A stretch of 64,000 bases of DNA from the NCBI RefSeq assembly GCF_018861705.1, contig NZ_JAHLEC010000001.1, forward strand, positions 1-64,000, in the 5' to 3' direction. The number at the start of each line of letters is the position of its first letter. The stretch's first letter is position 1. Positions 39,828 through 49,332 of the stretch are shown here, in pieces. Source of the DNA: Clostridium psychrophilum (lineage in GTDB: Bacteria > Bacillota > Clostridia > Clostridiales > Clostridiaceae). The position numbers and the translations under genes are program-made. The notes beneath the pieces are model-generated. The model worked only from the letters and a program-made list of their open reading frames with translations. It had not been told where the DNA came from and did no database searches.

Positions 39828-40868
39828 ATGAATTATAATGATGATAAACTTAAATACTACTTAATGAACATTCTTTCAATATCAAGTCCCTCTGGTTATA
39901 CCAAAAAAATCATGGATTACATAAAAGATGAACTTAATATTCTAGGTGTGCCACATCTCGTTACTAATAAAGGTGCCGTTATAGCTACCCTAAAAGGCAA
40001 AAATAATAATTACCAGAGAACACTTTCAGCTCATGTCGATACCCTCGGGGCAATGGTAAAAAAAATTAATTCTAGTGGTTCTTTATCAATAGATCCAATA
40101 GGTGGCTTTATGATGAATTCAATAGAAGGTGAAAATGTAACTATAGAAACTATTGATGGTAAAACCTTCACAGGAACTGTGCAAACAACAAAACCTTCAG
40201 TACATATTAGTGGTAATGATGCACGAGAACTTAAAAGAACCTCAGAAAATATGGAAGTAATCATCGACGAAAAAATCTCTTCAAAAAAAGAAGTAGAAGA
40301 ATTAGGAATAAGTGTTGGCGATTTTATTTGCTTTTGTGCGAGAACAATATTTACTGAAAAAGGCTTTGTAAAGTCAAGACATCTAGATGATAAGGCATCA
40401 GTTGCAATTTTACTTTATGCTATTAAATACATAGTAGATAACAAAATTGAGTTGCCTTATACGATAAACATATTTATTAGCAATTATGAAGAAGTTGGAC
40501 ATGGAGCCTGCGCGTCAATACCTGAAAAAACTAAAGAATTTATATCTGTAGATATGGGTTGCCCAGGCCTTGATCAGAATTCATCTGAATATAGTGTTTG
40601 TATCTGCGCTAAAGACTCATCAGGCCCTTATGATTTAGACCTAAGAAAAAAACTAACACAAATATGTAAAGAAGAAAAAATAGATTATAAAATAGACGTA
40701 TACCCACATTATGGATCTGATGCATCCGCTGCTTTAAAAGCTGGTTGGGACATAAAAACAGCTTTAATTGGTGCAGGAATATTTGCTTCACATGGATATG
40801 AAAGGACTCATATGGATTCTATATTATGTACTCTTGATTTAACAATTAAATACTGTATAAGCGAATAA
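39828..40868 (+). CDS. M42 family metallo-aminopeptidase
   Basis: Cytosolic zinc peptidase (346 aa) of the glutamyl aminopeptidase/FrvX group. The metal ligands are in SAHVDTLGAMV, RHLDDKASVAIL, NYEEVGHG (catalytic Glu pair), SVDMGCPG and ASHGYERTH. It trims short peptides, useful in an amino-acid-fermenting cell. It is monocistronic, with AAAGGAG upstream and a terminator shared with the convergent sleB-like gene. Confidence 0.92.
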   Translation: MNYNDDKLKYYLMNILSISSPSGYTKKIMDYIKDELNILGVPHLVTNKGAVIATLKGKNNNYQRTLSAHVDTLGAMVKKINSSGSLSIDPIGGFMMNSIEGENVTIETIDGKTFTGTVQTTKPSVHISGNDARELKRTSENMEVIIDEKISSKKEVEELGISVGDFICFCARTIFTEKGFVKSRHLDDKASVAILLYAIKYIVDNKIELPYTINIFISNYEEVGHGACASIPEKTKEFISVDMGCPGLDQNSSEYSVCICAKDSSGPYDLDLRKKLTQICKEEKIDYKIDVYPHYGSDASAALKAGWDIKTALIGAGIFASHGYERTHMDSILCTLDLTIKYCISE

Positions 40869-40910
40869 TGTTTATATAAATCATTAGTAATGATCCTATA
40901 ATTTTCTAAA

Positions 40911-40964
40911 AAAAGGCTAATTTTAATTTTCTATTTCTAATAGAAAACGCCAATTAGCCTTTTA
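40911..40964. terminator. Bidirectional terminator
   Basis: AAAGGCTAATT and AATTAGCCTTT form the outer stem, with an inner TTTTCTAT to ATAGAAAA stem. It ends transcription of both convergent neighbours. Confidence 0.75.
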
Positions 40965-40992
40965 CATTAACCTTGAATAAAGATGTGTTTAA

Positions 40993-41709
40993 TTACCTAC
41001 AAAATCTATGTTTACCAATTACTTTTATTAATATCCGTGACCATATCCACTTATTAGTACTAGTAGCCGGATTAAAATAGAATACAGCCCCTCCAGATGG
41101 ATCCCATCCATTTAATGCATCTCTTGCAGCCCTCGTAGAATTTGCTTCAATTTTTGCATTTATTTGTCCATCTACAATTGCTGTAAATGCGCCTGGTTGA
41201 TAAATCACTCCCGCTATAGTAGAGGGAAATCTTGCATCTCTTGTTCTATTTAAAATCGTTGCTCCAACAGCAACTTGACCTTCATAAGGTTCACCTCTAG
41301 CCTCTCCATTTATTAATCTAGCGACTAAAGCAACATCATTACTATTAGTTACGTTTTTGCTGGACGGTGCTGCAGTAGGAGTTGATTTACTAGTCATAAT
41401 TCCAAGTGCCACAAGTGTGTTATTCCCGGACAGTCCATCGACTTTTATTCCATTTTTCCTTTGAAAAGACTTAACAGAAAGATAAGTATTATATCCATAT
41501 ATTCCATCAACATTATTCTTATAGTATCCCCATCTTTTTAATTTACTTTGAATTTGTCTAACCTGTTCACCACGTGATCCATATTTATAAACCTGTGCTA
41601 AAGCTTGTTTATTAGAAATATTAAAATAAACTTCACTTGTAAAATACGCAATCAAAATTATCATAACTACAGCGCCGCATCTTTTGAGTAAATGTTTTTT
41701 TTGTTTCAA
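40993..41709 (-). CDS. SleB-like cell wall hydrolase (spore cortex-lytic type)
   Basis: Exported 238-aa protein. A basic signal segment (about residues 12-28, VVMIILIAYF) precedes a peptidoglycan-binding domain (GEQVRQIQSKLKRWGYYKNN, then SVKSFQRKNGIKVDG). The C-terminal Hydrolase_2 domain has the catalytic Glu in GEARGEPYEGQVAV and the closing FYFNPATSTNKWIW and IGKHRFC. This is the layout of SleB, a lytic transglycosylase of spore cortex, so it supports an endospore former. It starts with TTG at 41709, behind GGAGGG. A growth-phase CwlJ/SleB relative is also possible. Confidence 0.88.
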   Translation of the reverse strand: MKQKKHLLKRCGAVVMIILIAYFTSEVYFNISNKQALAQVYKYGSRGEQVRQIQSKLKRWGYYKNNVDGIYGYNTYLSVKSFQRKNGIKVDGLSGNNTLVALGIMTSKSTPTAAPSSKNVTNSNDVALVARLINGEARGEPYEGQVAVGATILNRTRDARFPSTIAGVIYQPGAFTAIVDGQINAKIEANSTRAARDALNGWDPSGGAVFYFNPATSTNKWIWSRILIKVIGKHRFCR

Positions 41710-42089
41710 ACTTATCCCTCCTTAAATAAAAGAATGCCTTTTTTTATAATAATATTAGTTTGTGTTAAATTCCAAAAAAAATACACTTTGCTACTATAAT
41801 CTAAGTTAGTATCATCGTGTATTTTTATATGATTTTACTTTTCTAACTAAAAGGCAATATAATTAAGTATAAATATTTATATCAGTTTATTTTTCATTAT
41901 TAATAAAATATATTTATCTTATCTTTAATTTAAATTTTATTATCACACTTTTGTAGTTCATATTATTCAATAGATATGTTAATATTATTAAATAGAATTA
42001 ATACACGCAAACAAACTATAGTCTATGAATCAAAGTTCATAAACCCAGATTCATAGACCAAAGTTCGACTAATCTCTTAGGAGGATTAT
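41710..42089. other. Divergent intergenic region between the sleB-like and ygiQ-like genes
   Basis: 380 very AT-rich bases. An imperfect inverted repeat lies at 41776-41826 (AAAAATACAC to GTGTATTTTT). A perfect leader hairpin lies at 42021-42058. No gene is apparent. The promoters of both divergent genes must lie here. Confidence 0.5.
42021..42058 (+). promoter_or_regulatory. Leader hairpin upstream of the YgiQ-type gene
   Basis: Eleven-base perfect arms GTCTATGAATC and GATTCATAGAC around 16 bases, ending 31 bases before the start codon. CAAAGTTC occurs in the loop and again just after the stem. Confidence 0.45.
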
Positions 42090-44075
42090 ATGATAGTAAA
42101 CAAACAATTTTTACCTGTTAGCATGAATGATTTAAAAGAAAGAAACATATCTCAATTAGATTTTATAATAATTACAGGGGATGCATATATAGATCATCCA
42201 TCCTTTGGTACAGCTATAATAGGACGAACCTTAGAACGAGAAGGCTTTAACGTAGGAATTATAGCACAGCCTGATTGGGAAAACGTAGATGATTTTAGAA
42301 AACTTGGAAAACCTAAATTTGCATTTATAATAAACTCCGGCAATATAGATTCTATGGTAAATCACTATACTGCCGCAAAAAAAAGAAGACACACTGATCT
42401 TTATTCGCCAGGTGGAGAATCAGGTCATAGACCAGATAGAGCAGTAATTGTATACTGTAGTCGTGCAAGACAAGCTTTTAAAAACGTTCCAATTTTAATT
42501 GGTGGTATAGAAGCAAGTCTACGCAGATTTGCACATTATGATTATTGGGATAATAAAGTAAGGAGAAGCCTACTAATAGATGCTAAAGCCGACCTGCTGA
42601 TGTATGGCATGGGCGAAAAAACTATAGTTGAAATTGCTAATCTTTTTAAATACGGTATGACCGTAGACAAAATGACTTCTATTAGAGGAACTGTATATGC
42701 TGCAAAAGAAATTGATGATCTTAAAGATTTCATAGAGGTACCTTCCTTTGAAGCTGTTTCTACAGATAAAAATGCTTATGCAGAAAGCTATAAATTACAA
42801 GCTCAAGAACAAGATGATATACGAGGCAAAATAGTAGTACAAAAACATAACGATAGGTATGTAATCCAAAACTCTCCTCAATTTTCTTTAACGCAAGCTG
42901 AGATGGATATAACTTACGATCTACCATACACTAGAACTTATCATCCTATGTATGAAGCAAAAGGTGGTATTCCTGCAATAAAAGAAGTTGAATTTTCTAT
43001 AACAAGTCATAGAGGTTGTTTCGGTAGTTGTTCTTTTTGTGCTTTAACCTTTCATCAAGGTAGAGTTATACAAAATAGAAGCCAAAAATCTATCATAGAT
43101 GAGGCAAAACTTTTAACTACCTTAAAAAATTTCAAAGGATATATTCATGATATTGGTGGCCCTACTGCAAATTTTAGACATCGCTCTTGTAAAATCCAAG
43201 AAAAAGTAGGTGTATGTAAAGACAAACAATGCATGTTTCCATTGCCTTGCAAAAATCTTATTATTGATCACAGTGAATATCTAGATCTATTAAGAAAGGT
43301 TAGATCCCTTCCAAATATTAAAAAAGTGTTTATTCGTTCTGGAATAAGATATGATTATTTAATCTACGACAAAGATACTACATTTTTTGAAGAATTGTGT
43401 GAACATCATATTAGTGGACAATTAAAAGTAGCACCTGAACACATTAGTGACAAAGTGCTAGACCAAATGGGTAAACCAAAAAGAGAAGTTTACGATTCTT
43501 TTGTAAAAAAATATGTAGCATTCAATAAAAAAATAGATAAAAAACAATTTTTGGTTCCATACTTTATGTCCAGCCACCCAGGTAGTGACTTAATAGAATC
43601 TATTAAATTATCAGAATATATAAATAAAATGGGATATACCCCAGAGCAAGTTCAAGACTTTTATCCAACACCTGGTAGTCTGTCAACAACAATATATTAT
43701 ACAGGAATTAACCCTTACACTAAGAAAAAGGTTTATGTTCCAAATACTCAAAAGGAAAAAAATATGCAACGAGCTCTGCTTCAATTTAAAAATCCTGATA
43801 ATTATAAACTAGTAAAAGAAGCTCTTATTGAAGCTCATAGGGAAGATTTAATTGGCTCTGATAAGGATTCATTAATACCACAAAGACCTACAAAGGCACA
43901 TACTAATGCTAAATTTTCTAGAAGAAAACATTCTAAGAAAAGTGCCCCAATAACTGATACAAAAAGTACTTTAAGCACAACTACGAAATCAGCTTTAAAA
44001 ACTGATACAAAACCATCACATAAGAATACAACAAAACCTTCGCATAAATTTAATCCTAATAAACGACAAGTATAA
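42090..44075 (+). CDS. YgiQ family radical SAM protein
   Basis: A 661-aa member of the YgiQ (UPF0313) family. An N-terminal cobalamin-binding-like domain has [16 protein letters not shown] and [18 protein letters not shown]. The radical SAM cluster site is [18 protein letters not shown] near residue 310. After the YgiQ core ([18 protein letters not shown]) there is a basic, Thr/Lys-rich tail with repeated TDTKS-type units. The reaction is unknown. AGGAGG precedes the ATG. Confidence 0.92.
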   Translation: MIVNKQFLPVSMNDLKERNISQLDFIIITGDAYIDHPSFGTAIIGRTLEREGFNVGIIAQPDWENVDDFRKLGKPKFAFIINSGNIDSMVNHYTAAKKRRHTDLYSPGGESGHRPDRAVIVYCSRARQAFKNVPILIGGIEASLRRFAHYDYWDNKVRRSLLIDAKADLLMYGMGEKTIVEIANLFKYGMTVDKMTSIRGTVYAAKEIDDLKDFIEVPSFEAVSTDKNAYAESYKLQAQEQDDIRGKIVVQKHNDRYVIQNSPQFSLTQAEMDITYDLPYTRTYHPMYEAKGGIPAIKEVEFSITSHRGCFGSCSFCALTFHQGRVIQNRSQKSIIDEAKLLTTLKNFKGYIHDIGGPTANFRHRSCKIQEKVGVCKDKQCMFPLPCKNLIIDHSEYLDLLRKVRSLPNIKKVFIRSGIRYDYLIYDKDTTFFEELCEHHISGQLKVAPEHISDKVLDQMGKPKREVYDSFVKKYVAFNKKIDKKQFLVPYFMSSHPGSDLIESIKLSEYINKMGYTPEQVQDFYPTPGSLSTTIYYTGINPYTKKKVYVPNTQKEKNMQRALLQFKNPDNYKLVKEALIEAHREDLIGSDKDSLIPQRPTKAHTNAKFSRRKHSKKSAPITDTKSTLSTTTKSALKTDTKPSHKNTTKPSHKFNPNKRQV

Positions 44076-44079
44076 AATT

Positions 44080-44119
44080 AAAAGGTATGTAAAGCTATAA
44101 ATAGCTTTACATACCTTTT
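44080..44119. terminator. Bidirectional terminator
   Basis: AAAAGGTATGTAAAGCTAT and ATAGCTTTACATACCTTTT form a perfect 19-base stem with a two-base centre. It is shared by two convergent genes. Confidence 0.85.
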
Positions 44120-44129
44120 TTTAATACTT

Positions 44130-44780
44130 TCAATTTTTATGACTTAGTCTTTTAAATTTTAATAAGCCATAATCTATAGTTATTATCCAAGATATATCTC
44201 CAAGCAATAACCATTCGGAATTTATGCTTATTAATGTTAAAAGGACTGATATTAATGTAATACTCGCAGATATTGTTATTAAAATAGCTCCCAATTTATT
44301 AGAATAAGTTTTACTCGACAATTCTATACCTTTCACTATAAAAATAGAATTAATCACAAGTAGTATAACATTAAAATAGTCTTTTAAGTTTAGTATTAAA
44401 GTATATCCACAAATATTTGATATACTAATATCTACAAATGACCTATATATTACAATAAAGTAAACTATACATAACATAAAACACATAATTGCAATTTTTC
44501 TAAACTTAACTTTATCATTTCTTGCAAATATAAAAACTGAAAGAATTCCACATATAGGTATACATAAAAAATTTGTATACACCGCAGGTTTTAATAAATA
44601 TAAATAATTTTGATTCACTACAATCAAAAGAATTATTAAAGCTATGTATCTAAACGTCATTAAAATTAAAGCTATAGTAATTATTATTTTTATTTTTTTA
44701 GGTGCATAAATCAAACTAGAAATTATACCTTCATACAATAGGAAAATCATTATTGACAATAGTAAAAAATATATATTCAT
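44130..44780 (-). CDS. Multi-span membrane protein of unknown function
   Basis: A 216-aa protein made almost entirely of hydrophobic segments, about seven predicted spans (for example YFLLLSIMIFLLYEGIISSLI and IIITIALILMTFRYIALIILLIVV). There is no enzymatic motif I can see. It follows the lipid kinase gene by about 65 bases on the same strand and may be in its operon. Confidence 0.65.
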   Translation of the reverse strand: MNIYFLLLSIMIFLLYEGIISSLIYAPKKIKIIITIALILMTFRYIALIILLIVVNQNYLYLLKPAVYTNFLCIPICGILSVFIFARNDKVKFRKIAIMCFMLCIVYFIVIYRSFVDISISNICGYTLILNLKDYFNVILLVINSIFIVKGIELSSKTYSNKLGAILITISASITLISVLLTLISINSEWLLLGDISWIITIDYGLLKFKRLSHKN

Positions 44781-44845
44781 AAACTCTCCCTAAAATTACT
44801 ACTGTTAATATTTATTAATCTATATATGAAAATATGCCTAATTAT

Positions 44846-45730
44846 CTATATTTTAGTTCCTAAAATAGATATTCCATTTTTTTCACACTCTATAATTAAT
44901 GGAAAATCTGGTCCTCTTTCACCATCTATGTCTGTAACTATATCTTCAAAACATTCCACTTCTAATCTTTTAGTCTTAAAATAAATAATTCCTTCAACAT
45001 TTTCTAAATGCTCATTTCTAAGCATTTTAATAAAAATATTTAAAATGTTTTTCATAATACCAGCCTTTATTATAATTACATCTAAAAGTCCATCGTCTAC
45101 CTTAGCATTGTATGCAAATTTTAAACTTCCTGCGGTTTGCCCATTAAACACTAACATTAGATACATATCTCCATCAAAACAAACTTCTTCTGAAGTGACT
45201 TTTATTTTTAATTTTCTAAAATTAGGTAATTGTTCAATTCCCTTAACATAATATGCCAATTTTCCTATGGTGTTTTTTAAATTGATATCCATATTTTGCG
45301 ATATATCTGTAAATAAACCTGTACTAGCTACATTCATAAAATACTTGTCATTTATCTTTCCTATATCTATCTTTTTTACATTACTTTCAAGTATTTGATT
45401 ACATGCATCGCATACATCATGAGGCATGCCTATATAATTTGCAAAATCATTTGCAGTACCTGCTGGGAGAATTGCTATAGGTAAATTAATATTTCTTTTT
45501 TTCATCTCATTTACCACACTATCTATTGTTCCGTCTCCACCTGCTATCAATACATATGTATAACCTTCATTGATATCTGCGAAGGCATTTGACATAGGAT
45601 ATTCATTGCATATTCTATATGGCACTATTATATGCTCATACTTTTGATGAACCATTATAATTTTATCTAAATCTAATGCTATAGTACTTTCTCCAGAATA
45701 TGGATTGTATATAAATTTTACCTTTTTCAT
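44846..45730 (-). CDS. YegS/BmrU-type lipid kinase (diacylglycerol kinase catalytic domain)
   Basis: A 294-aa soluble kinase. Key motifs are NPYSGES near the start, the nucleotide-binding GGDGTIDSVVNEM, and AILPAGTANDFANYIGMP, typical of DgkB/YegS. GLFTDISQN and the C-terminal DGERGPDFPL complete the fold. It probably phosphorylates diacylglycerol or a related lipid at the membrane, recycling it into phospholipids. Specificity cannot be read from sequence. Confidence 0.9.
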   Translation of the reverse strand: MKKVKFIYNPYSGESTIALDLDKIIMVHQKYEHIIVPYRICNEYPMSNAFADINEGYTYVLIAGGDGTIDSVVNEMKKRNINLPIAILPAGTANDFANYIGMPHDVCDACNQILESNVKKIDIGKINDKYFMNVASTGLFTDISQNMDINLKNTIGKLAYYVKGIEQLPNFRKLKIKVTSEEVCFDGDMYLMLVFNGQTAGSLKFAYNAKVDDGLLDVIIIKAGIMKNILNIFIKMLRNEHLENVEGIIYFKTKRLEVECFEDIVTDIDGERGPDFPLIIECEKNGISILGTKI

Positions 45731-45795
45731 TACATTCTCTCCTATTTATCCCTTAAATTTGATGATTTATTTATATAGTATACATCTTTAAAAAT

Positions 45796-45827
45796 AAATC
45801 CACAAGATTGTATTTTCTTGTGGATTT
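45796..45827 (-). terminator. Terminator upstream of the lipid kinase gene
   Basis: Twelve-base perfect arms AAATCCACAAGA and TCTTGTGGATTT. On the minus strand ATTTTTAAAG follows. It would end transcription coming from the CBS gene. Confidence 0.7.
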
Positions 45828-45881
45828 CTACTTAAGTTAACAAAAACAAGTAATAACTTTTATAACATTAACTTTCTATTA

Positions 45882-46014
45882 AATCATCTCCTGTGGAGCT
45901 GCAATATTAACAACTTTGGAAGCAAATTTAGGCTGCCACCAAAGTAATTTTCCTAGGCTAGACAACTACCACTTATAGAAGATGGCAGACTTAAAGCTTC
46001 CAAAATGTTGTTAA
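45882..46014. repeat. Long imperfect hairpin, related in part to family B
   Basis: AACAACTTTGGAAGC pairs with GCTTCCAAAATGTTGTT across about 105 bases (45909-46014), with inner pairing GGCTGCCA to TGGCAGAC. Just outside, 45884-45904 reads AATCATCTCCTGTGGAGCTG. That is close to AATCATCTCCTAAAGAGTTG inside the element at 54623-54764. Such a shared block suggests common descent or a common RNA fold. Confidence 0.5.
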
Positions 46015-46032
46015 ACTAACTAAATCTACCTT

Positions 46033-46464
46033 CTAAATACTGTGAGCGCAAGTTTCTGAAATTTCACTCAATGCTTTTTCAGCTTCATCCTGAAGGTTTG
46101 GTTCTAATGCTAAATCCCCAAGTGTGACTATTCCTACTAACTGATTATTTGAGGTTATTGGTAATCTCCTTATTTGCCTCTCACTCATAATCCTCGCTGC
46201 ATCACAAACATTTATATTTTCATCCCCTACTACCGGGTTAGTTGTCATAATGCTCCTTACGTTTTGAATCTTTATATCTTTATCTTCTGCAACGCATCTT
46301 AGTATTATATCTCTATCAGTTATTATACCAACTATTCCTCTATCATCAGCATTTACTGGAATTGAACCTATGTTGTACTCTTTCATAAGCTCTGCAGCAT
46401 GTTTGATACTATCATCAACTGACAAACTTATAACATCTTTAGTCATTATTTCGCTAACTTTCAT
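46033..46464 (-). CDS. CBS-domain pair protein
   Basis: A 143-aa cytoplasmic protein consisting of two CBS motifs: KVSEIMTKDVISLSVDDSIK with GIVGIITDRDIILR, and VRSIMTTNPVVGDENINV with LVGIVTLGDLAL. Such pairs bind adenine nucleotides and act as sensors; many clostridial ones are named after YhcV-like or general-stress proteins. I start at 46464 because AGGAGG is nearby; an ATG at 46527 would add an unrelated tail. Partner unknown. Confidence 0.88.
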   Translation of the reverse strand: MKVSEIMTKDVISLSVDDSIKHAAELMKEYNIGSIPVNADDRGIVGIITDRDIILRCVAEDKDIKIQNVRSIMTTNPVVGDENINVCDAARIMSERQIRRLPITSNNQLVGIVTLGDLALEPNLQDEAEKALSEISETCAHSI

Positions 46465-46710
46465 CTTAAAACCTCCTTTATAGTTAAATAAATAAATAAA
46501 ATTTTTATTTATGATTATTTTATCCATAAATAAAGGTTAATATTAATATTTTTTATATTTATTTTTCCCATTTTTTTCAAAAATAAGTTTTATGGTTTTG
46601 TACTTAAATATTGCTACCAAATGATGTATAATTAAGATAATTTTTATAAATATATGTTATCATGATGTTTGTGTTTATATGAAATTTTACAATTTTAGGA
46701 GTGATGTTTA

Positions 46711-47223
46711 ATGAAGAAATCTTCAGTACCAAATATTATTACATTTGGAAATTTAATTTTTGGCTTATTATCCTTATTAATGACATTTCAATCAGATTAT
46801 AAGTTATCCGCAATTTTTATATTATTAGCTGGTCTCATGGATAGGTATGATGGTCAAGTAGCACGTCTTCTAAAAGTATCTAGCGCTTTAGGAAAAGAAT
46901 TGGATTCCTTAGCAGATCTAGTATCTTTTGGTGTTGCGCCATCTCTTCTTATATTTAATTTATATAACTTCATATCTTTAAACTACTTAGGTTATGTTTG
47001 TTTTTTAATTTTCCCTGTAGCTGGAGCTTATAGATTAGCTAGGTACAATAATTCTAAATTTGATAATATCTATACTGGCCTTCCTATTACTTTAGCTGGT
47101 ATACTCTTAGCATTATACGCATTAGTAACTTTAAATTCGAATCATAATTTTCCTCTTACTATTACTATAATGTTTATACTTTCTTACCTTATGATAAGTA
47201 AATTAAAAATTAAAAAGGTGTAG
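46711..47223 (+). CDS. pssA: CDP-diacylglycerol--serine O-phosphatidyltransferase
   Basis: Integral membrane enzyme (170 aa) that makes phosphatidylserine, the precursor of phosphatidylethanolamine. The CDP-alcohol signature is intact: DRYDGQVARLL, then GKELDSLADLVSFGVAP. The SFGVAP ending and short length match Gram-positive PssA. It has AGGAG upstream and stands alone; psd is not in the window. Confidence 0.9.
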   Translation: MKKSSVPNIITFGNLIFGLLSLLMTFQSDYKLSAIFILLAGLMDRYDGQVARLLKVSSALGKELDSLADLVSFGVAPSLLIFNLYNFISLNYLGYVCFLIFPVAGAYRLARYNNSKFDNIYTGLPITLAGILLALYALVTLNSNHNFPLTITIMFILSYLMISKLKIKKV

Positions 47224-47244
47224 GAAACATCCTTACACCTTTTT
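47212..47244. terminator. Bidirectional terminator after pssA
   Basis: AAAAAGGTGTA and TACACCTTTTT pair around GGAAACATCCT. It overlaps the pssA stop and the end of the convergent gene. Confidence 0.8.
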
Positions 47245-47572
47245 AGTCTTTTAACCTTAACTCTTCATCAATCTCTGATTCTATATACTCTATTTGAAGC
47301 TTACTTTTCATAATTTCAGTTTTCATTTTGCAATAAGACATATACCCATAGCTAGCATCATCTAACACCTTTATTGTTTGATCAATAATGTCTCCAACTC
47401 CATTAGCTCTTTTAAGTGCTTCCTTAACATCGCTTTTTTTAGATAGTGCAATTCCATTTAATTCATTTGCCCCACCTATTAATAGCCTATAAGAACTAAC
47501 TAGTTTGTTTAACAAATCTGCTAAATTATTTATATCATCATAATAGTTCTCAACTACTCTTCTATGTGCCAA
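47243..47572 (-). CDS. Hypothetical protein, 109 aa
   Basis: Small soluble, helical protein with heptad-like hydrophobic spacing (NNLADLLNKLVSSYRLLIGG; KSKLQIEYIESEIDEELRL). I recognise no family. The start is TTG at 47572 with AAAGGTG at a suitable distance; the first ATG inside the frame would remove most of the protein. Confidence 0.5.
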   Translation of the reverse strand: MAHRRVVENYYDDINNLADLLNKLVSSYRLLIGGANELNGIALSKKSDVKEALKRANGVGDIIDQTIKVLDDASYGYMSYCKMKTEIMKSKLQIEYIESEIDEELRLKD

Positions 47573-47694
47573 ATAATCACCTTTTAGTTTAATTATATTA
47601 TTATCTAAATTAAATTATGCTAAGGCATATAAAATAAATAAAGAATAAAATATTACTGATACTTAGTAAAAGATAAATTCATTACTCCTGTGCT

Positions 47695-48585
47695 TTACTT
47701 ACTTATACCTTGTTTTAGTAAAATGTCTTCAGCCATTTTTAAACCTGTAGGTGTTGTTGCAAGTCCACCCATAGCTGTTTCTCGTAATTCGCAAGGCAAT
47801 TGCATTCCAACCTTATACATAGCAATCACTGTATCATCAAATGGAATTCTACTTGTAACACCACTCATTGTAAGATCTGCTGTAGTTAAAGCACTTACCG
47901 CTCCAGCAATATTACGCTTAGCACATGGTACCTCAACTAAACCCGCAACTGGATCACATACTAATCCTAATATGTTTTTTATAACTATAGCCGCTGCATT
48001 TAGTGCCATTGAAGGAGTCCCACCCATCATCTCAACTACAGCTGCAGCTCCCATTGCAGCGGCAGATCCACACTCAGCTTGGCATCCACCTTCTGCTCCT
48101 GATAAAGTAGCATTTTTAGCAATTAAAATTCCTACACCTGAAGCCGTAAACAAAGCGTTTATTAGCTCATCTTCAGTTTTATTTAACTTTTCACCAGCTG
48201 TAATAATTACTGCCGGAATTATTCCACAAGACCCAGCTGTTGGCGCGGCAACTATTTTACCCATAGTTGCATTTACTTCTGAGCAAGAAAGAGCTCTTGC
48301 CATAGCCTTGATCATAAATTCACCTGTTAATGAATTTCCAGTTTTCCCATATTTACTTAGTTTAATTGCATCCCCCCCAATTAAACCGCTCATCGATTTT
48401 GTTTCATGTGTTAGTCCATACTGTGCAGATTCCTTCATTATACTTAAATTTTTTCTCATCTTTTCAACTATTTCACATCGTGAAAGACCACTTTCTTCTA
48501 CTTCACACATTATTGTATATTCACATATTGACATGTTTTTTACCTTACATATATTTATAAGGTTTATTCCTTTGTTTACAAACAC
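47695..48585 (-). CDS. sdaAA: L-serine ammonia-lyase, iron-sulfur type, alpha subunit
   Basis: Deaminates serine to pyruvate with a [4Fe-4S] cluster. 296 aa. Conserved parts include GLIGGDAIKLSKYG, APTAGSCGIIPAVI, GCQAECGSAAAMGAA and GLVCDPVAGLVEVPCAKRN; their cysteines bind the cluster. The start is GTG at 48585 with GGAGGG upstream. It follows the beta subunit by 21 bases, so they are co-transcribed. It gives the cell pyruvate and ammonia from serine. Confidence 0.95.
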   Translation of the reverse strand: MFVNKGINLINICKVKNMSICEYTIMCEVEESGLSRCEIVEKMRKNLSIMKESAQYGLTHETKSMSGLIGGDAIKLSKYGKTGNSLTGEFMIKAMARALSCSEVNATMGKIVAAPTAGSCGIIPAVIITAGEKLNKTEDELINALFTASGVGILIAKNATLSGAEGGCQAECGSAAAMGAAAVVEMMGGTPSMALNAAAIVIKNILGLVCDPVAGLVEVPCAKRNIAGAVSALTTADLTMSGVTSRIPFDDTVIAMYKVGMQLPCELRETAMGGLATTPTGLKMAEDILLKQGISK

Positions 48586-48606
48586 TTTTATTCCCTCCTA
48601 TTTATA

Positions 48607-49284
48607 TCAAGACTGCGGTATCGGTGATATTTCTCTTATATTATATATATCTGCCAAACACTTAATTCTACTAATAACATCCCCTGGAACTATGGTATCA
48701 GTTTCAAACAGCATAGCAGCTTTAAGGCCTCTACTATTCCTATATACTTTCATTACTGCTATGTTAATATTTTCATTATATAAAATGGTACTTACTTTTG
48801 AAATCATACCTGGAATATCTTTATGACTAATTATAATTGTTGGACACTTACCTGTAAATTCAACCGCCTGTCCATCAACTTCAAATATTAAAATATTGCC
48901 TCCTCCAACAGATGAGCCAATAATTTCAACTATCCTGCCACTTTTCTTTGTTATAATAAACTTTACTGTATTAGGATGAACATCACCCAAATCGTCGCAG
49001 GCAAACTCTATATGGAGTCCTTGCTCTTTGGCAATAGTCATAGAACCTTTAAGCCTCTCATCCCAAGGATCCATTCCTAATATTCCTGCGGTCAATGCTC
49101 TATCAGTTCCATGCCCTTTATAAGTTTTAGCAAAAGAACCATGCAAAATAAATTTTACTGATGTTATGCCTTTTCCTGCAATTATAGATGCAATTTTACC
49201 AAGCCTTGCTGCACCAGCCGTATGAGAACTCGATGGTCCTATCATAATTGGGCCTAATATATCAAACGCACTATAGTTTTTCAT
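48607..49284 (-). CDS. sdaAB: L-serine ammonia-lyase, iron-sulfur type, beta subunit
   Basis: Partner chain of 225 aa. It begins YSAFDILGPIMIGPSSSHTAGAARLG, the family signature, and ends with an ACT domain (TIIISHKDIPGMISKVSTIL) that is thought to bind serine and regulate the enzyme. It is the first gene of the sda pair, 48 bases after the TGS-kinase gene on the same strand. Confidence 0.95.
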   Translation of the reverse strand: MKNYSAFDILGPIMIGPSSSHTAGAARLGKIASIIAGKGITSVKFILHGSFAKTYKGHGTDRALTAGILGMDPWDERLKGSMTIAKEQGLHIEFACDDLGDVHPNTVKFIITKKSGRIVEIIGSSVGGGNILIFEVDGQAVEFTGKCPTIIISHKDIPGMISKVSTILYNENINIAVMKVYRNSRGLKAAMLFETDTIVPGDVISRIKCLADIYNIREISPIPQS

Positions 49285-49332
49285 GATTTTCTCCTTTGTT
49301 ATTCCTTGTAATTACTTGTTTTCACTTACTAA

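Noticed and set aside
47690-48826. A long plus-strand open frame of about 378 codons opposite the serine dehydratase genes
   Set aside because: It is the antisense of sdaAA and part of sdaAB, which have clear family signatures on the minus strand. Its translation is low in known motifs and rich in Ile, Ala, Pro and Ser, as expected from such a shadow.
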